Source: Streptomyces sp. HmicA12 (lineage in GTDB: Bacteria; Actinomycetota; Actinomycetes; Streptomycetales; Streptomycetaceae). Taken from it: 64,000 nt of DNA. The notes under the pieces are model-generated. The model saw nothing but the letters and a program-made list of their open reading frames with translations. It searched no databases and was not told the origin of the DNA. Of this stretch, positions 1 to 9,174 are shown piece after piece; positions within the stretch are counted from its first letter, which is position 1; every line of letters starts with the position of its first letter. The stretch spans positions 186,001 to 250,000 of the forward strand of contig NZ_KB891851.1 of assembly GCF_000373565.1 (NCBI RefSeq), written 5' to 3'. The translations under genes and the position numbers were made by a program.

Positions 1-1
1 C

Positions 2-700
2 GACGAGTTCTGGGGCCGCTACGACCGCACCCTCGTGCTCATCCCGAGGGCCCTCCAGCCCAACGCCGACCGGGTCGACGAGACGAAGAACACCTTCGTG
101 GGAGCCTGTCAGGGCGACCGGAGCGCGCAGGGCGACTGGCGGCGGCCGGAGGGTGCCGAGCGGGTGCTGCTCGTCTCGCTCGGTTCGTCGTTCACCAAGC
201 AGCCGGACTTCTACCGGGAGTGCGCGAAGGCGTTCGGTGATCTGCCGGGCTGGCACGTCGTGCTCCAGGTCGGCAAGCACGTCACCGCCGACGACCTCGG
301 GCCGGTCCCCGGGAACGTGGAGGTCCGCGACTGGGTGCCGCAGCTGGCGATCCTGAAACAGGCCGACGCCTTCGTCACGCACGCCGGCGCGGGCGGCAGC
401 CAGGAGGGGCTCGCCACCGCCACCCCGATGGTCGCCGTGCCGCAGGCCGTCGACCAGTTCGGCAACGCCGACATGTTGCAGGGGCTCGGTGTCGCCCGGC
501 ACCTTCCCATGGAGGAGGCCACCGCGGAGACTCTGCGGGAGGCCGTGCTCGCGCTCGTGGGCGACCCCGAGGTGGCGCGTCGCCTCGCCGCCATCCAGCA
601 GGACATGGCCCAAGAAGGCGGCACGAAGCGGGCGGCCGATCTCATCGAGGCGGAGTTGCCCGGGGAGCGCGGCCGGACGGCGGACGGGATTCAGCGGTAA
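2..700 (+). CDS. Macrolide-type GT1 glycosyltransferase, C-terminal part (5' end outside window)
   Basis: The reading frame is open from base 2 and ends in TAA, so only the C-terminal ~232 residues are present. This half carries the nucleotide-sugar-binding Rossmann fold of GT-B enzymes: a VLLVSLGSS strand-loop near the start of the fold, then a donor-site block HAGAGGSQEGLATATPMVAV ending in VDQFGNADML. That layout is typical of the MGT/OleD group, which glucosylates macrolides and other hydrophobic acceptors with UDP-sugars in the cytoplasm. The acceptor-binding N-domain is missing, so the acceptor cannot be guessed. It may be a resistance enzyme; no biosynthetic partner is visible. Confidence 0.85.
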   Translation, partial: DEFWGRYDRTLVLIPRALQPNADRVDETKNTFVGACQGDRSAQGDWRRPEGAERVLLVSLGSSFTKQPDFYRECAKAFGDLPGWHVVLQVGKHVTADDLGPVPGNVEVRDWVPQLAILKQADAFVTHAGAGGSQEGLATATPMVAVPQAVDQFGNADMLQGLGVARHLPMEEATAETLREAVLALVGDPEVARRLAAIQQDMAQEGGTKRAADLIEAELPGERGRTADGIQR

Positions 701-922
701 ATGGTTCCACTCACCCGGTGAAAATAATGTGCCCGTGCGATAACGAGTAGGTCATTGAATAACGCTCGGGTAACGCCGGGTCATTGGGGAATGCCCGTTG
801 ACCCGCTACGTACGACCCCTACCTCCGGTAAAAGGTTGTACCCGGTTCCTCTTGAATTTGGTGAGAACGTTTTCTTAGCGTGAGGTGAACTTGCTCTGAA
901 TCCCGGAAAGTTGGCGCACCTC

Positions 923-2005
923 ATGCCTCGAGACATACCACCGCTGCCTGAAGTGCGTCGGATCACTCAGAAGAAGCGCGACGCCTGGTGGACCGTGCTG
1001 CTCGTCGACCCGGTCGCCACGCCCCTGGTGCGGCTGACGGCCCGGTGGACGCGTATCACCCCGAACCAGATCACCTGGGGCGCCCTGATCCTGGGCCTCG
1101 GCGCGGCCGGCTGCTTCGCCATGGGCGACTGGCGCTGGCTGATCCTCGGCGCCGTGATCTACCACCTGAGCTTCATCCTCGACTGCATGGACGGCAAGGT
1201 CGCGCGGCTGACCGGGCAGGGCTCCGTGTTCGGTGCCTGGCTCGACTACATCTTCGACCGCGTCCGCGTCATGGCCTGCGCCGTGGCCCTGATGGGCGGC
1301 CAGTACCACCGCACCGGCGACATCTGGTACGTGTGGCTCGCGGTCGCCGTCGTCTTCCTCGACGCGCTGCGCTACCTGAACGCGCTGGAGATCTTCAAGA
1401 CCCGGCACAACATGCGCAAGAAGATCAAGGCCCATGTGCGAGCCGCCCGCCGCGCCCAGAACGCGCAGGGCCTCGCCTTCATGGAGGACCTGCTGCGGGC
1501 CAACCCGTCGGCCGACATGGAGCAGGACCTGCGCGGAGCGGTCGCCGACGCCACGGCCGAGGACGCGGCGATCGACGACGACACCGAGGCCCCGGAGGAG
1601 ACCGCGCTCCCGGCCCCGAAGCCCCAGGTCGTCGACCTGCACCAGGAATTCCGCAGCCGCTTCCCGGTCTATCTGCGCATGCGCGCCTTCCTGCTGCGCC
1701 ACCGGATCCGTACGCACCTGATCAGCGGCATCGAGTTCCAGATGGCCGTCTTCATCATCGGCCCCCTGCTCGACCAGGTGATCGGCACCACCATCGTGGC
1801 CGGTGCGCTGCTGCTCGTCTTCGAGCTCGCGATCATCTACAAGCTGCTGCTGTCCACCCGCGACTTCGGCCGCACGCTCGCCGCCTTCGAGAAGGAGGCG
1901 GCGGAAAGGGAAGCGGCGGAGCAGGAAGCGGCGCAGAGCGAAGCCGCGCAACAGGACGGCGAGAAGGACGGCGAGAAGAAGGACGGCCTGGTCACCGCCG
2001 TGTGA
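923..2005 (+). CDS. CDP-alcohol phosphatidyltransferase family membrane protein
   Basis: 360 residues from the ATG at 923; an in-frame TTG at 911 would add four residues but has no ribosome-binding site. The protein shows the complete family signature D-x2-D-G-x2-A-R-x8-G-x3-D-x3-D (about residues 87-112), the metal-binding catalytic site that transfers a phosphatidyl or related group from a CDP-alcohol. Hydrophobic helices flank this motif, and two more lie near residues 265-310. A charged, disordered insert rich in Asp, Glu and Pro (about 190-235) and a Glu/Ala/Lys-rich C-terminal tail are unusual for the family. The alcohol acceptor (inositol phosphate, glycerol phosphate or other) cannot be told from sequence. 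Confidence 0.85.
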   Translation: MPRDIPPLPEVRRITQKKRDAWWTVLLVDPVATPLVRLTARWTRITPNQITWGALILGLGAAGCFAMGDWRWLILGAVIYHLSFILDCMDGKVARLTGQGSVFGAWLDYIFDRVRVMACAVALMGGQYHRTGDIWYVWLAVAVVFLDALRYLNALEIFKTRHNMRKKIKAHVRAARRAQNAQGLAFMEDLLRANPSADMEQDLRGAVADATAEDAAIDDDTEAPEETALPAPKPQVVDLHQEFRSRFPVYLRMRAFLLRHRIRTHLISGIEFQMAVFIIGPLLDQVIGTTIVAGALLLVFELAIIYKLLLSTRDFGRTLAAFEKEAAEREAAEQEAAQSEAAQQDGEKDGEKKDGLVTAV

Positions 2006-2062
2006 CGCGGCGGCGAACGGACCGTCCGGGGCGGGGCGGGGGCGCGCGGTCGGCGCAGGCCC

Positions 2063-4348
2063 TCAGACCCGCAGTTCCTCGCCCCCCTTACGAGGTGCCA
2101 CGTCGATTCCGGCGGGCACCTCGTCGTGCGTGAGGTCCGGCATCCGGTGCAGCCACTTCGGCAGGTACCAGTTGCGCTCGCCGAGCAGCGCCATCACGGC
2201 CGGGAGCAGCACGCCCCGGATGACGGTCGCGTCGATCAGCACGGCGGCCGCCAGGCCCACGCCCATCTGCTTCATCGACTGCATCGACAGCGTGCCGAAG
2301 ATCGAGAAGACGGCGACCATGATCACGGCCGCGCTGGTGACCACGCCCGCGGTCGTGACCACTCCGTGCCGGACGGCGTCGGTGTTCGTACGTCCCTGAA
2401 GACGCGCCTCCTTGATCCGTGACACCACGAACACGTGGTAGTCCATCGACAGGCCGAACAGGATCACGAAGAGGAACAGCGGCAGCCACGAGATGATCGC
2501 GCCGACCCCCTCGGCGCCGACCAGGCCCGCGCCCCAGCCGTGCTGGAAGACGGCGACGAGGATCCCGTAGGCGGCGCCCACGCTCAGCAGGTTGAGCACG
2601 ATCGACGTGATCGCGACGGTCAGCGAGCGGAACGACAGCAGCATCAGCAGGAACGCGAAGACGACCACGAACGCGAGGACCGGCGCGACCGAGCCGACGA
2701 TCTGGTCGTTGAAGTCCTTCGACCCCGCGACCTGACCGGTGATCGGCGCCTCGACGCCGTCGACCTTCCCGAGCGTGTCCGGCCGGATCTCGTCCCGCAG
2801 CAGCGCGAGGCTCTCCTCCGCCCGGCCCTGGTCCGAACCGCCGACGAGCGGTACGTCGATGAGCGCGACGTTCTGCCGCGCGTGCACGGTCACCTCGACC
2901 GGGCCGCGCGAGGAACCCGAACCCACCGCCCGCGTACGGAAGTCGTCGATCGCGGCGCGCACCTGCGGGGCGTTGATGTCGTCGGCCCTGACGACCACCT
3001 CGGCCGGGTCGGAGCCGCCGGGGAACGCCTCGTTGACGCGGTCGTACGTCGCGACGATCGGCAGCGAGTTCCCGAACTCCTGGTCCAGGGTGAGGTTCTG
3101 GGTCTTCATGCCGAGTGCGGGCGCGGCGATCGCGAGGAGCGCGCCGACCGCGACGAGCACGGAGACGGCGGGCCGCTTGAGCACGACGGTCAGGACGCGC
3201 GTCCAGAAGCGGCTGCCCCCTTCGCCGTTCCCGGTCCCGCCCCGGCGCCTGGTCGGGTGCAGGAAGGGGATGCGGCCCTTCTCCACGCGCTCACCGAGCA
3301 GCGAGAGCAGCGCGGGCAGCACGGTCACCGAGCCGACCATCGCGACCGCCACCACCATCAGCGAGGCGAGCCCCATCGCCTGGAACTCGGCGAGGCCGGT
3401 GAACAGCATGCCCGCCATCGCCACGCACACGGTGACGCCGGAGACGATGATCGCCCGGCCGCTGGTGGCCGCCGCGATCCGCAGCGCCGTCCGCGGGTCG
3501 TGGCCCTTCATCCGCTCCTCGCGCTCACGGCGCAGATAGAAGAGGCAGTAGTCGACGCCGACCGCGAGCCCCACGAGCAGCATCACGGAGTTGGCGGTCT
3601 CGCTCATCGGCTGGAGATGGCTGACGATGCCCATCAGGCCCATCGTCGCCATGATCGCCGTGATCGCGAGGGCCACCGGGAGCAGCGCCGCGACGAGCGC
3701 GCCGAACGCGATCAGCAGGATGCCGAGCGCCACCGGGACCGCCGAGAGCTCGGCGCGCCGGAAGTCGTCGCCGAACGCGTCGTCGAAGGTCTTGTTCATG
3801 CTCGCCGCGCCGATCTCCTCGATGCGCAGCGCGTCATGGTCGCCGGCGACGCCCTCGACCGCCTTCTGGACCGGCTCGACCCGGTCGGACGCCGTGTCCG
3901 GGTCGCCGCGCATGTCGAACCGGACGAGCGCGGTGCGGCCGTCCTTCGAGATCGTCTGGGCCCGGGCCGCGTAGGGCGAGCGCACGTTCGTGACCGCGCC
4001 GGTGCCCTCGACGGCCTTGATGACGTCGGCGACCGCGCGCTTGAACTCCGGTGCGGTGGCGGCCAGTTGCCGGTCCTTGCCCTGGACGAGCACCGTCTCG
4101 CCCGCCGGTTCGTCGATGCCCGCGTCGTCGACGATCCGCGACGCCTGGCTGGTCTCGCCGCTGAGCTGGTCGCTCTCCTCGACGTCGACGCGTCCCGCCG
4201 CGGAGCCGATGCCCATCGCCAGCACGACGAACAGCACCCAGATCCCCACCGCCGCCCACCGATGCCGGGCGCTCCATCCGCCGGCCCGGGCCGCGAAGCC
4301 GCGTACCCGGCCGTCCTGTCGGTGCCGCCGTTCCCCGTTCCTCGCCAT
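2063..4348 (-). CDS. MMPL/RND family transporter
   Basis: 761 residues, with a good ribosome-binding site (GGAGGTGA) just before the ATG. It has the two-fold RND layout: an N-terminal helix near residues 28-48, a large extracellular domain, a block of helices (about 200-345), a second membrane-anchoring helix (about 395-415), a second extracellular domain and a final helix block (about 550-720). GVDYCLFYLRRERE and GLSMDYHVFVVSRIKEAR are the characteristic MMPL motifs with membrane-embedded Asp-Tyr pairs that carry the proton relay. These proteins export lipids or drugs using the proton gradient. The gene is convergent with the phosphatidyltransferase and divergent from the protease; no regulator is adjacent. 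Confidence 0.9.
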   Translation of the reverse strand: MARNGERRHRQDGRVRGFAARAGGWSARHRWAAVGIWVLFVVLAMGIGSAAGRVDVEESDQLSGETSQASRIVDDAGIDEPAGETVLVQGKDRQLAATAPEFKRAVADVIKAVEGTGAVTNVRSPYAARAQTISKDGRTALVRFDMRGDPDTASDRVEPVQKAVEGVAGDHDALRIEEIGAASMNKTFDDAFGDDFRRAELSAVPVALGILLIAFGALVAALLPVALAITAIMATMGLMGIVSHLQPMSETANSVMLLVGLAVGVDYCLFYLRREREERMKGHDPRTALRIAAATSGRAIIVSGVTVCVAMAGMLFTGLAEFQAMGLASLMVVAVAMVGSVTVLPALLSLLGERVEKGRIPFLHPTRRRGGTGNGEGGSRFWTRVLTVVLKRPAVSVLVAVGALLAIAAPALGMKTQNLTLDQEFGNSLPIVATYDRVNEAFPGGSDPAEVVVRADDINAPQVRAAIDDFRTRAVGSGSSRGPVEVTVHARQNVALIDVPLVGGSDQGRAEESLALLRDEIRPDTLGKVDGVEAPITGQVAGSKDFNDQIVGSVAPVLAFVVVFAFLLMLLSFRSLTVAITSIVLNLLSVGAAYGILVAVFQHGWGAGLVGAEGVGAIISWLPLFLFVILFGLSMDYHVFVVSRIKEARLQGRTNTDAVRHGVVTTAGVVTSAAVIMVAVFSIFGTLSMQSMKQMGVGLAAAVLIDATVIRGVLLPAVMALLGERNWYLPKWLHRMPDLTHDEVPAGIDVAPRKGGEELRV

Positions 4349-4679
4349 GAGGTCACCTCCGGATTCGAAGGTATGGGCGACTTAAGAGCGGTTCGTCGTG
4401 CTGTTCGGTGAAGTGTCGGGCGCGCGGGTCGGCAGCGAGGATGACGCAAGTCCCTTACATCTATGAGGGGTTGAGTGCTATGTCGGTTTTATTATTACGA
4501 AACCTTGTTGAACAAGTCACAGGTGCATGTAGGTCTTGATCTGGTCGCGTCAATCGGTCAGGGTTTCGTCTCAACCCCCGGACATCTTCCGGAGATTGCC
4601 GGAGGTTGCACGAAATTGCGCGCCCCCACGCGCGTAGACACCACACAACCCCCCACACACCACGAGGAGTTCACTCTTC
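4349..4679. other. Divergent intergenic region (MMPL / S8 protease)
   Basis: 331 nt that must contain the promoters for both flanking genes. An AT-rich stretch at about 4480-4515 stands out from the surrounding GC. Three TTGC tetramers occur at exactly 10-bp spacing (4596-4599, 4606-4609, 4616-4619), about 60-85 nt before the protease start. No convincing gene, hairpin terminator or RNA was seen. Confidence 0.5.
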
Positions 4680-5885
4680 ATGGCACTTCACAAGCGTGCG
4701 CGTTCGATGAAGCTGACCGCCGCGATAGCCACGGCGGCGACCGCCGTGGGCGTCACCGTCCTCACGGGCGGCTTCGCGGACGCCGCCCCCGCCGAGGGCA
4801 CCGTGTACGGCCAGGGCGTCAAGGGCGCCGTGTCCGGCAGCTACATCGTGCTGCTCGACCAGAAGGCGAACACCGCCGCCAAGAAGGACCTCGCCAAGGA
4901 GTACGGCGGCACCCTGCGCCGCAACTACGACTCGGCCGTCAACGGCTTCTCGGCGAACGGTCTTTCGCAGACCGAGGCCAAGCGGCTCGCCGCCGACAAG
5001 TCCGTCTCCAAGGTCGTCCAGAACAAGAAGTTCCACACCACCGCCACCCAGGACAACCCGCCGTCGTGGGGCCTGGACCGCATCGACCAGGCGGACACCG
5101 CGGGCGACGGCAAGTACACCTACCCCGACACCGCGGGCGAGGGCGTCACCGCGTACGTCATCGACACCGGCGTCCGCATCAGCCACAAGGACTTCGGCGG
5201 CCGCGCCTCCTACGGCTTCGACGCCGTCGACAACGACGACAGCGCCGACGACGGCAACGGGCACGGCACGCACGTCGCCGGCACCATCGCCGGTGACGCG
5301 CACGGCGTCGCCAAGAAGGCGAAGATCGTCGCCGTCCGCGTCCTCGACGACCAGGGCTCCGGCACCACCGAGCAGGTCGTCGCGGGCATCGACTGGGTCA
5401 CCGAGCACCACTCGGGCCCGTCCGTCGCCAACATGTCGCTCGGCGGCGGCGTGGACGAGGCGCTGGACGCCGCGGTGAAGAAGTCGATCGACTCCGGCGT
5501 CACCTACGCGGTGGCTGCGGGCAACGAGTCCTCGGACGCCGCACAGTCCAGCCCCGCCCGCGTCCCGGAGGCCATCACCGTCGCCTCCTCCACCAAGGAC
5601 GACGAGCAGTCGGACTTCTCCAACTACGGCTCCGTGGTGGACATCTACGCTCCCGGCTCGGACATCACCTCCGACTGGAACACCGGGGACGACGCCACCA
5701 ACACCATCTCCGGTACGTCGATGGCGACCCCGCACGTCGTCGGCGCCGCCGCCGTCTACCTCGGCGGTCACCCGGACGCGGCCCCGGCCGACGTCGCCAA
5801 GGCGCTCACCGACGGGGCCACCCCCGACGCCATCAAGAACGCGTCGGACGGCACCGCGAACAAGCTCCTGAAGATCGTCGAGTAG
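4680..5885 (+). CDS. Secreted subtilisin-like serine protease (S8, proteinase K-like)
   Basis: 401 residues; GAGGAG lies 8-13 nt before the ATG. An N-terminal signal peptide (basic start, hydrophobic core about 12-30, alanine-rich cleavage area near 33-36) is followed by an inhibitor I9 propeptide (about 54-120) and the peptidase S8 domain (about 128-400). The catalytic residues are visible: Asp162 in VIDTG, His195 in GNGHGTHVAG, oxyanion Asn282 in AAGNESS and Ser347 in SGTSMATPH. The length fits the proteinase K/alkaline serine protease branch of Streptomyces. It is an extracellular endopeptidase whose propeptide is removed after folding. An 11-bp stem terminator follows immediately. Confidence 0.95.
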   Translation: MALHKRARSMKLTAAIATAATAVGVTVLTGGFADAAPAEGTVYGQGVKGAVSGSYIVLLDQKANTAAKKDLAKEYGGTLRRNYDSAVNGFSANGLSQTEAKRLAADKSVSKVVQNKKFHTTATQDNPPSWGLDRIDQADTAGDGKYTYPDTAGEGVTAYVIDTGVRISHKDFGGRASYGFDAVDNDDSADDGNGHGTHVAGTIAGDAHGVAKKAKIVAVRVLDDQGSGTTEQVVAGIDWVTEHHSGPSVANMSLGGGVDEALDAAVKKSIDSGVTYAVAAGNESSDAAQSSPARVPEAITVASSTKDDEQSDFSNYGSVVDIYAPGSDITSDWNTGDDATNTISGTSMATPHVVGAAAVYLGGHPDAAPADVAKALTDGATPDAIKNASDGTANKLLKIVE

Positions 5886-5907
5886 CTCCGACGGCCTCTC
5901 CTGAGCC

Positions 5908-5948
5908 GGCGGCCGTCGCGCCCACCCCCACGGGGCACGACGGCCGCC
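5908..5948 (+). terminator. Rho-independent-type terminator after S8 protease
   Basis: A perfect 11-bp inverted repeat, GGCGGCCGTCG (5908-5918) and CGACGGCCGCC (5938-5948), with a 19-nt loop. It starts 23 nt after the protease stop codon and ends 13 nt before the next gene. Only two T residues follow, as is usual in Streptomyces. Confidence 0.75.
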
Positions 5949-5961
5949 TTATCGTGTGCGC

Positions 5962-6522
5962 ATGGCGATCACCCGGTACGCGGCCCTGCTGCGCGGCATC
6001 AACGTGGGCGGCAACAAGAAGGTCCCGATGGCCCAACTGCGGCCACTCATCGAGCACTTGGGCTACGACGACGTGGCGACGTACTTGCAGAGCGGCAACG
6101 TCACCTTCGCCGCCTCGGGCAGCGGCGACGAGAGCGGCCACGCCGCCGCGATCGAGAAGGCCGTCGCCGACACGTTCGGCTTCACCGTCGACGTCCTCGT
6201 GCGCGACCACGCGTATCTGCGGGCCGTGCGGGACGACTGCCCGTTCCCCGCCGCCGAGCTGGAGGGCAAGCAGCTGCACGTCACGTACTTCTCGCAGCCC
6301 GTCGAGGCCGAGCGGTTCGCGGGCATCGACCTGCCCGCGTACGCACCCGAGGACTTCCGCCTCGGCGACCGCGCCCTCTACCTCTACGCGCCCGACGGCC
6401 TCGGCCGCTCCAAGCTCGCCGAGCAGCTGTCCAGGCCCGCCGTCACCAAGGGGCTGATCGCGACGAGCCGGAACTGGAACACCGTCGTCAAACTGGTGGA
6501 GCTCACGAGCCCGCGGGAGTGA
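5962..6522 (+). CDS. DUF1697 domain protein
   Basis: 186 residues from ATG 5962 (GTG at 5956 is two codons upstream). The N-terminus YAALLRGINVGGNKKVPM followed by LQSGNVTF is the hallmark of DUF1697, a cytoplasmic alpha/beta family of about 180 residues found widely in actinobacteria and firmicutes with no established biochemical role. It follows the protease terminator, so it should have its own promoter within a short gap. Its 3' end overlaps the convergent aldo/keto reductase gene by 20 nt. Confidence 0.85.
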   Translation: MAITRYAALLRGINVGGNKKVPMAQLRPLIEHLGYDDVATYLQSGNVTFAASGSGDESGHAAAIEKAVADTFGFTVDVLVRDHAYLRAVRDDCPFPAAELEGKQLHVTYFSQPVEAERFAGIDLPAYAPEDFRLGDRALYLYAPDGLGRSKLAEQLSRPAVTKGLIATSRNWNTVVKLVELTSPRE

Positions 6523-7372
6523 GCGCGTCCAGGCGGGCCATGTCCGCATCCGTCAGCCGCAGCCCGGCCGCGGCCACGTTCTCCTCCAGGTGCGCCACCG
6601 AGCCCGTGCCGGGCGTCGGGCACAGCACGGGGGAGTGGTGCAGCAGCCAGGCGAGCGCGACCTGCGACGGACTCGCGCCGTGCGCCGCCGCGATGTCGGC
6701 GAGGACCGCGTGCCCGGTGAGCGCGCCGTTGCCCAGCGGGAACCACGGCAGGAACGCGATGCCGTGCTCCTCGCACAGCTTCAGGAGCGGCTCCGAGACG
6801 CGGTCCAGGACGTTGTAGCGGTTCTGGACCGAGACGATCGGCACGATGTCCAGGTCGAGCGCCTGCCGCAACTGCTCGGCCCGCACCGAGTCGAGACCCA
6901 CGTGCCGGATCTTCCCCTCGTCCCGCAACTCCCGCAGTGTGCCCAGCTGTTCGGCCATCGGCACGTCCGGGTCGAGCCGGTGCAGCTGGTACAGGTCGAT
7001 GCGGTCGAGCCGCAGGCGGCGCAGGCTCGCCTCGCACATCGCGCGCAGCCGCTCCGGCCGGCCGTCGATGTGCCAGGACTCGGCGGACGTCCGCACCACA
7101 CCGCCCTTGGTCGCGATCAACAGACCGTCGGCGTACGGGCGCAGGGCCGCGGCTACCCGCTCCTCCACCACGCCCGGACCGTAGTTGTCCGCGGTGTCGA
7201 CCAGGTTCACGCCCAGCTCGACGGCGCGCCGCAGCACCGCCGTCGCGTTCGCGTCGGTGCCGCGCGGGCCCCAGGCGCCGTGCCCGGCCAGATGCACCGT
7301 GCCGTAGCCGAGACGGCGTACGGGCAGGCCGGAACCGATGGTGAGGGTCGCCCGCGGGGCCGAGTGCGTCAT
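6503..7372 (-). CDS. Aldo/keto reductase
   Basis: About 289 residues from ATG 7372; a longer frame to 7441 is open but would run into the divergent gene. The TIM-barrel signature is present: an N-terminal strand with LGYGTVHL, NLVDTADNYGPGVVEE with the catalytic Asp and Tyr, the Lys in LIATKGG, the LYQLHRLDP segment with the active-site His, and a C-terminal NADPH-binding PTPGTGSVAHLEENVAAA. It probably reduces carbonyl compounds with NADPH in the cytoplasm; the substrate is unknown. It is divergent from the PanE-like gene with a 67-nt gap and convergent with DUF1697. Confidence 0.9.
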   Translation of the reverse strand: MTHSAPRATLTIGSGLPVRRLGYGTVHLAGHGAWGPRGTDANATAVLRRAVELGVNLVDTADNYGPGVVEERVAAALRPYADGLLIATKGGVVRTSAESWHIDGRPERLRAMCEASLRRLRLDRIDLYQLHRLDPDVPMAEQLGTLRELRDEGKIRHVGLDSVRAEQLRQALDLDIVPIVSVQNRYNVLDRVSEPLLKLCEEHGIAFLPWFPLGNGALTGHAVLADIAAAHGASPSQVALAWLLHHSPVLCPTPGTGSVAHLEENVAAAGLRLTDADMARLDALTPAGS

Positions 7373-7439
7373 GGGGCGACCGTAACGGATGGTCTGTGCA
7401 TCTGGTTCGCGAGGTCCCGGCTGTGCCAGGGTCGTCGGC

Positions 7440-8444
7440 ATGCGCTATCTCATCATCGGAGCAGGAGCGGTCGGCGGCGCCATCGGCGCCCGGCTCGCGG
7501 AGGCGGGGCAGGACGTCGTCCTCGTCGCACGGGGCCGGCAGTACGAGGCGCTGCGCGAGCGGGGCCTCACGTTCGAGGCGCCGGACGGGACGCACACCCA
7601 TCGGCTGCCGGTGGCCGACGGGCCGAAGGCGCTCGGCGCCCTGCGCGCCGACGACGTCCTCGTGCTCTGCGTGAAGACCCAGGACAGCACCGCCGCGCTC
7701 GCCGCGTGGGCCGCCGCCCCCGTCGAGGGCGGCGGCACCGCGGCCCGGCGACTGCCGCTGGTGTGCGCGCAGAACGGCGTCGAGAGCGAACGGATCGCGC
7801 TCCGTACCTTCCGGCGCGTGTACGCGATGTGCGTCTGGCTGCCCGCCACGTACGTCGAGCCGGGCGTCGTCCGCGCCGCAGGCGCCCCGCTGACCGGGAT
7901 CCTCCACCTGGGCCGCTACCCGGCGGGCAGCGACGACACGGCCCGCGCCATCGCCGACGGCCTGGAAAGGGGACGGCTCGGCGCGCCCGTCGTCGACGAC
8001 GCGATGCGCTGGAAGTACGCCAAACTCCTCAACAACCTCGCCAACGCGATCGAGGCGCTCACCGGGGTGATCGGCAGCGACGAGGGCTTCGCCCTGGTCG
8101 GCCGGGCCCGCGCCGAGGGCGAGGCCGCGTTCGCCGCCGCCGGGATCGCGTACGCGAGCCAGGAGGAGGAGAAGGAGGCGCGGGCCGACAAGATCCGCTT
8201 CGAGCCCCTCGACGGCTCGCCCCGCGGCGGCGGCTCCACCTGGCAGTCCCTGAACCGGGGCTCCGGCACCGTCGAGGCGGACTACCTGAACGGCGAGATC
8301 GGCCTGCTCGGACGACTGCACGGGGTACCGACCCCGGTCAACGACGCACTCCAGGAACTCGTCAACGAGGCGGCACGGGAAGGGCGTCCGGCCGGGGCGA
8401 TGTCGGTCGCGGAGCTGGTCGAGGCCGTCGACGCACGTGTCTAG
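7440..8444 (+). CDS. Ketopantoate reductase (PanE/ApbA) family protein
   Basis: 334 residues from ATG 7440. The N-terminal Rossmann fold starts at residue 1 with IIGAGAVGGAIGARLAEAG (dinucleotide-binding GxGxxG). The C-terminal helical domain contains the family's WKYAKLLNNLANAIEAL segment with the catalytic Lys and Asn. The enzyme would reduce 2-dehydropantoate to pantoate with NADPH or act on a related 2-keto acid. No pantothenate genes are adjacent, and actinomycetes often have several paralogues, so the true substrate is uncertain. The acidic EEEKEARADKIR patch lies in the interdomain region. Confidence 0.87.
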   Translation: MRYLIIGAGAVGGAIGARLAEAGQDVVLVARGRQYEALRERGLTFEAPDGTHTHRLPVADGPKALGALRADDVLVLCVKTQDSTAALAAWAAAPVEGGGTAARRLPLVCAQNGVESERIALRTFRRVYAMCVWLPATYVEPGVVRAAGAPLTGILHLGRYPAGSDDTARAIADGLERGRLGAPVVDDAMRWKYAKLLNNLANAIEALTGVIGSDEGFALVGRARAEGEAAFAAAGIAYASQEEEKEARADKIRFEPLDGSPRGGGSTWQSLNRGSGTVEADYLNGEIGLLGRLHGVPTPVNDALQELVNEAAREGRPAGAMSVAELVEAVDARV

Positions 8445-8510
8445 CCCCCGGGCCCGGGGCTGTCGCGTTTGTTCAAGAAGGGCGGGGGTGCCTCCTCGTA
8501 CGGTCAGGGC

Positions 8511-9107
8511 ATGGAACGCATCGAAGAGCGTATGGAGACCGTGTACCCCTGCCTGACCGAATGCGCCGCCGAGGCGTCCCGCGTCGCGGCGGCGGTCAAG
8601 CCCGACCGGCTCGACGCGGCGTCCGGCTGCGGCGACTGGGACGTGCGCGCCCTCGTCAACCACTGGGTCGCCTACACCGGGACCGGCATGGAGCACCGCG
8701 CCCGGCGCGAGCCGCTGCCCGACGACCTCGGCACCCGGGACTTCACCGGCGACCCGGACTGGGCGGACCGGTACGCGCAGCGGCTGGAGCGGGCCGTCGC
8801 CGCCTGGTCGGAGCCGGCCGTCTGGGAGGGCGAGGTGGAGCTCGGATTCGCGCGGCAGCCCGCGCCGGAGGTCGCCTCGCTGCTGTGGGCCGAACTCGTC
8901 CTGCACGGCTGGGACGTGGCCCGCGCCACCGGCCAGGAGTTCCGCGTCTCGGACGGCGCCGCCGCGCTGCTCCTGTCCGTGGTCGACAAGAACGCCGCGA
9001 TGTACCGGCAGTACGAAGGGTTCGCCGATCCCGTCGAGCTCCCGGACGGGGCACCGGTGTACGCGCGGGCCCTGGCGCTCAGCGGCCGGGATCCTCGGCC
9101 GCTGTGA
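8511..9107 (+). CDS. TIGR03086/maleylpyruvate isomerase-type metal-binding protein
   Basis: About 198 residues from ATG 8511. The DinB/MDMPI four-helix fold is recognisable: an N-terminal helix, GDWDVRALVNHWVAYTG carrying the first metal-ligand His, and ELVLHGWDVARATG carrying a second His about two thirds in. This is the actinobacterial TIGR03086 group, related to mycothiol-dependent maleylpyruvate isomerase. Many members are annotated only by fold. The next gene is another mycothiol-family enzyme, which is compatible with thiol-dependent chemistry but does not prove it. Confidence 0.8.
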   Translation: MERIEERMETVYPCLTECAAEASRVAAAVKPDRLDAASGCGDWDVRALVNHWVAYTGTGMEHRARREPLPDDLGTRDFTGDPDWADRYAQRLERAVAAWSEPAVWEGEVELGFARQPAPEVASLLWAELVLHGWDVARATGQEFRVSDGAAALLLSVVDKNAAMYRQYEGFADPVELPDGAPVYARALALSGRDPRPL

Positions 9108-9174
9108 ATGGCCCAGTGAATCGCGGCGGGAATGGACCACAGTTCAGGGCCATCCGGCGGATAGCTTCTCGGGC

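Noticed and set aside
2435..4411. A 658-codon plus-strand open frame opposite the MMPL gene
   Set aside because: Translation is Arg/Asp/Glu/His low complexity; the minus strand carries MMPL motifs and a good ribosome-binding site.
5896..5950. A small gene in the gap after the S8 protease
   Set aside because: The gap is filled by an 11-bp stem-loop terminator and is too short for a separate gene.
6384..9140. A 918-codon minus-strand open frame
   Set aside because: It runs through the aldo/keto reductase in another frame and antisense to two recognisable genes. No domain is visible and composition is shadow-like.
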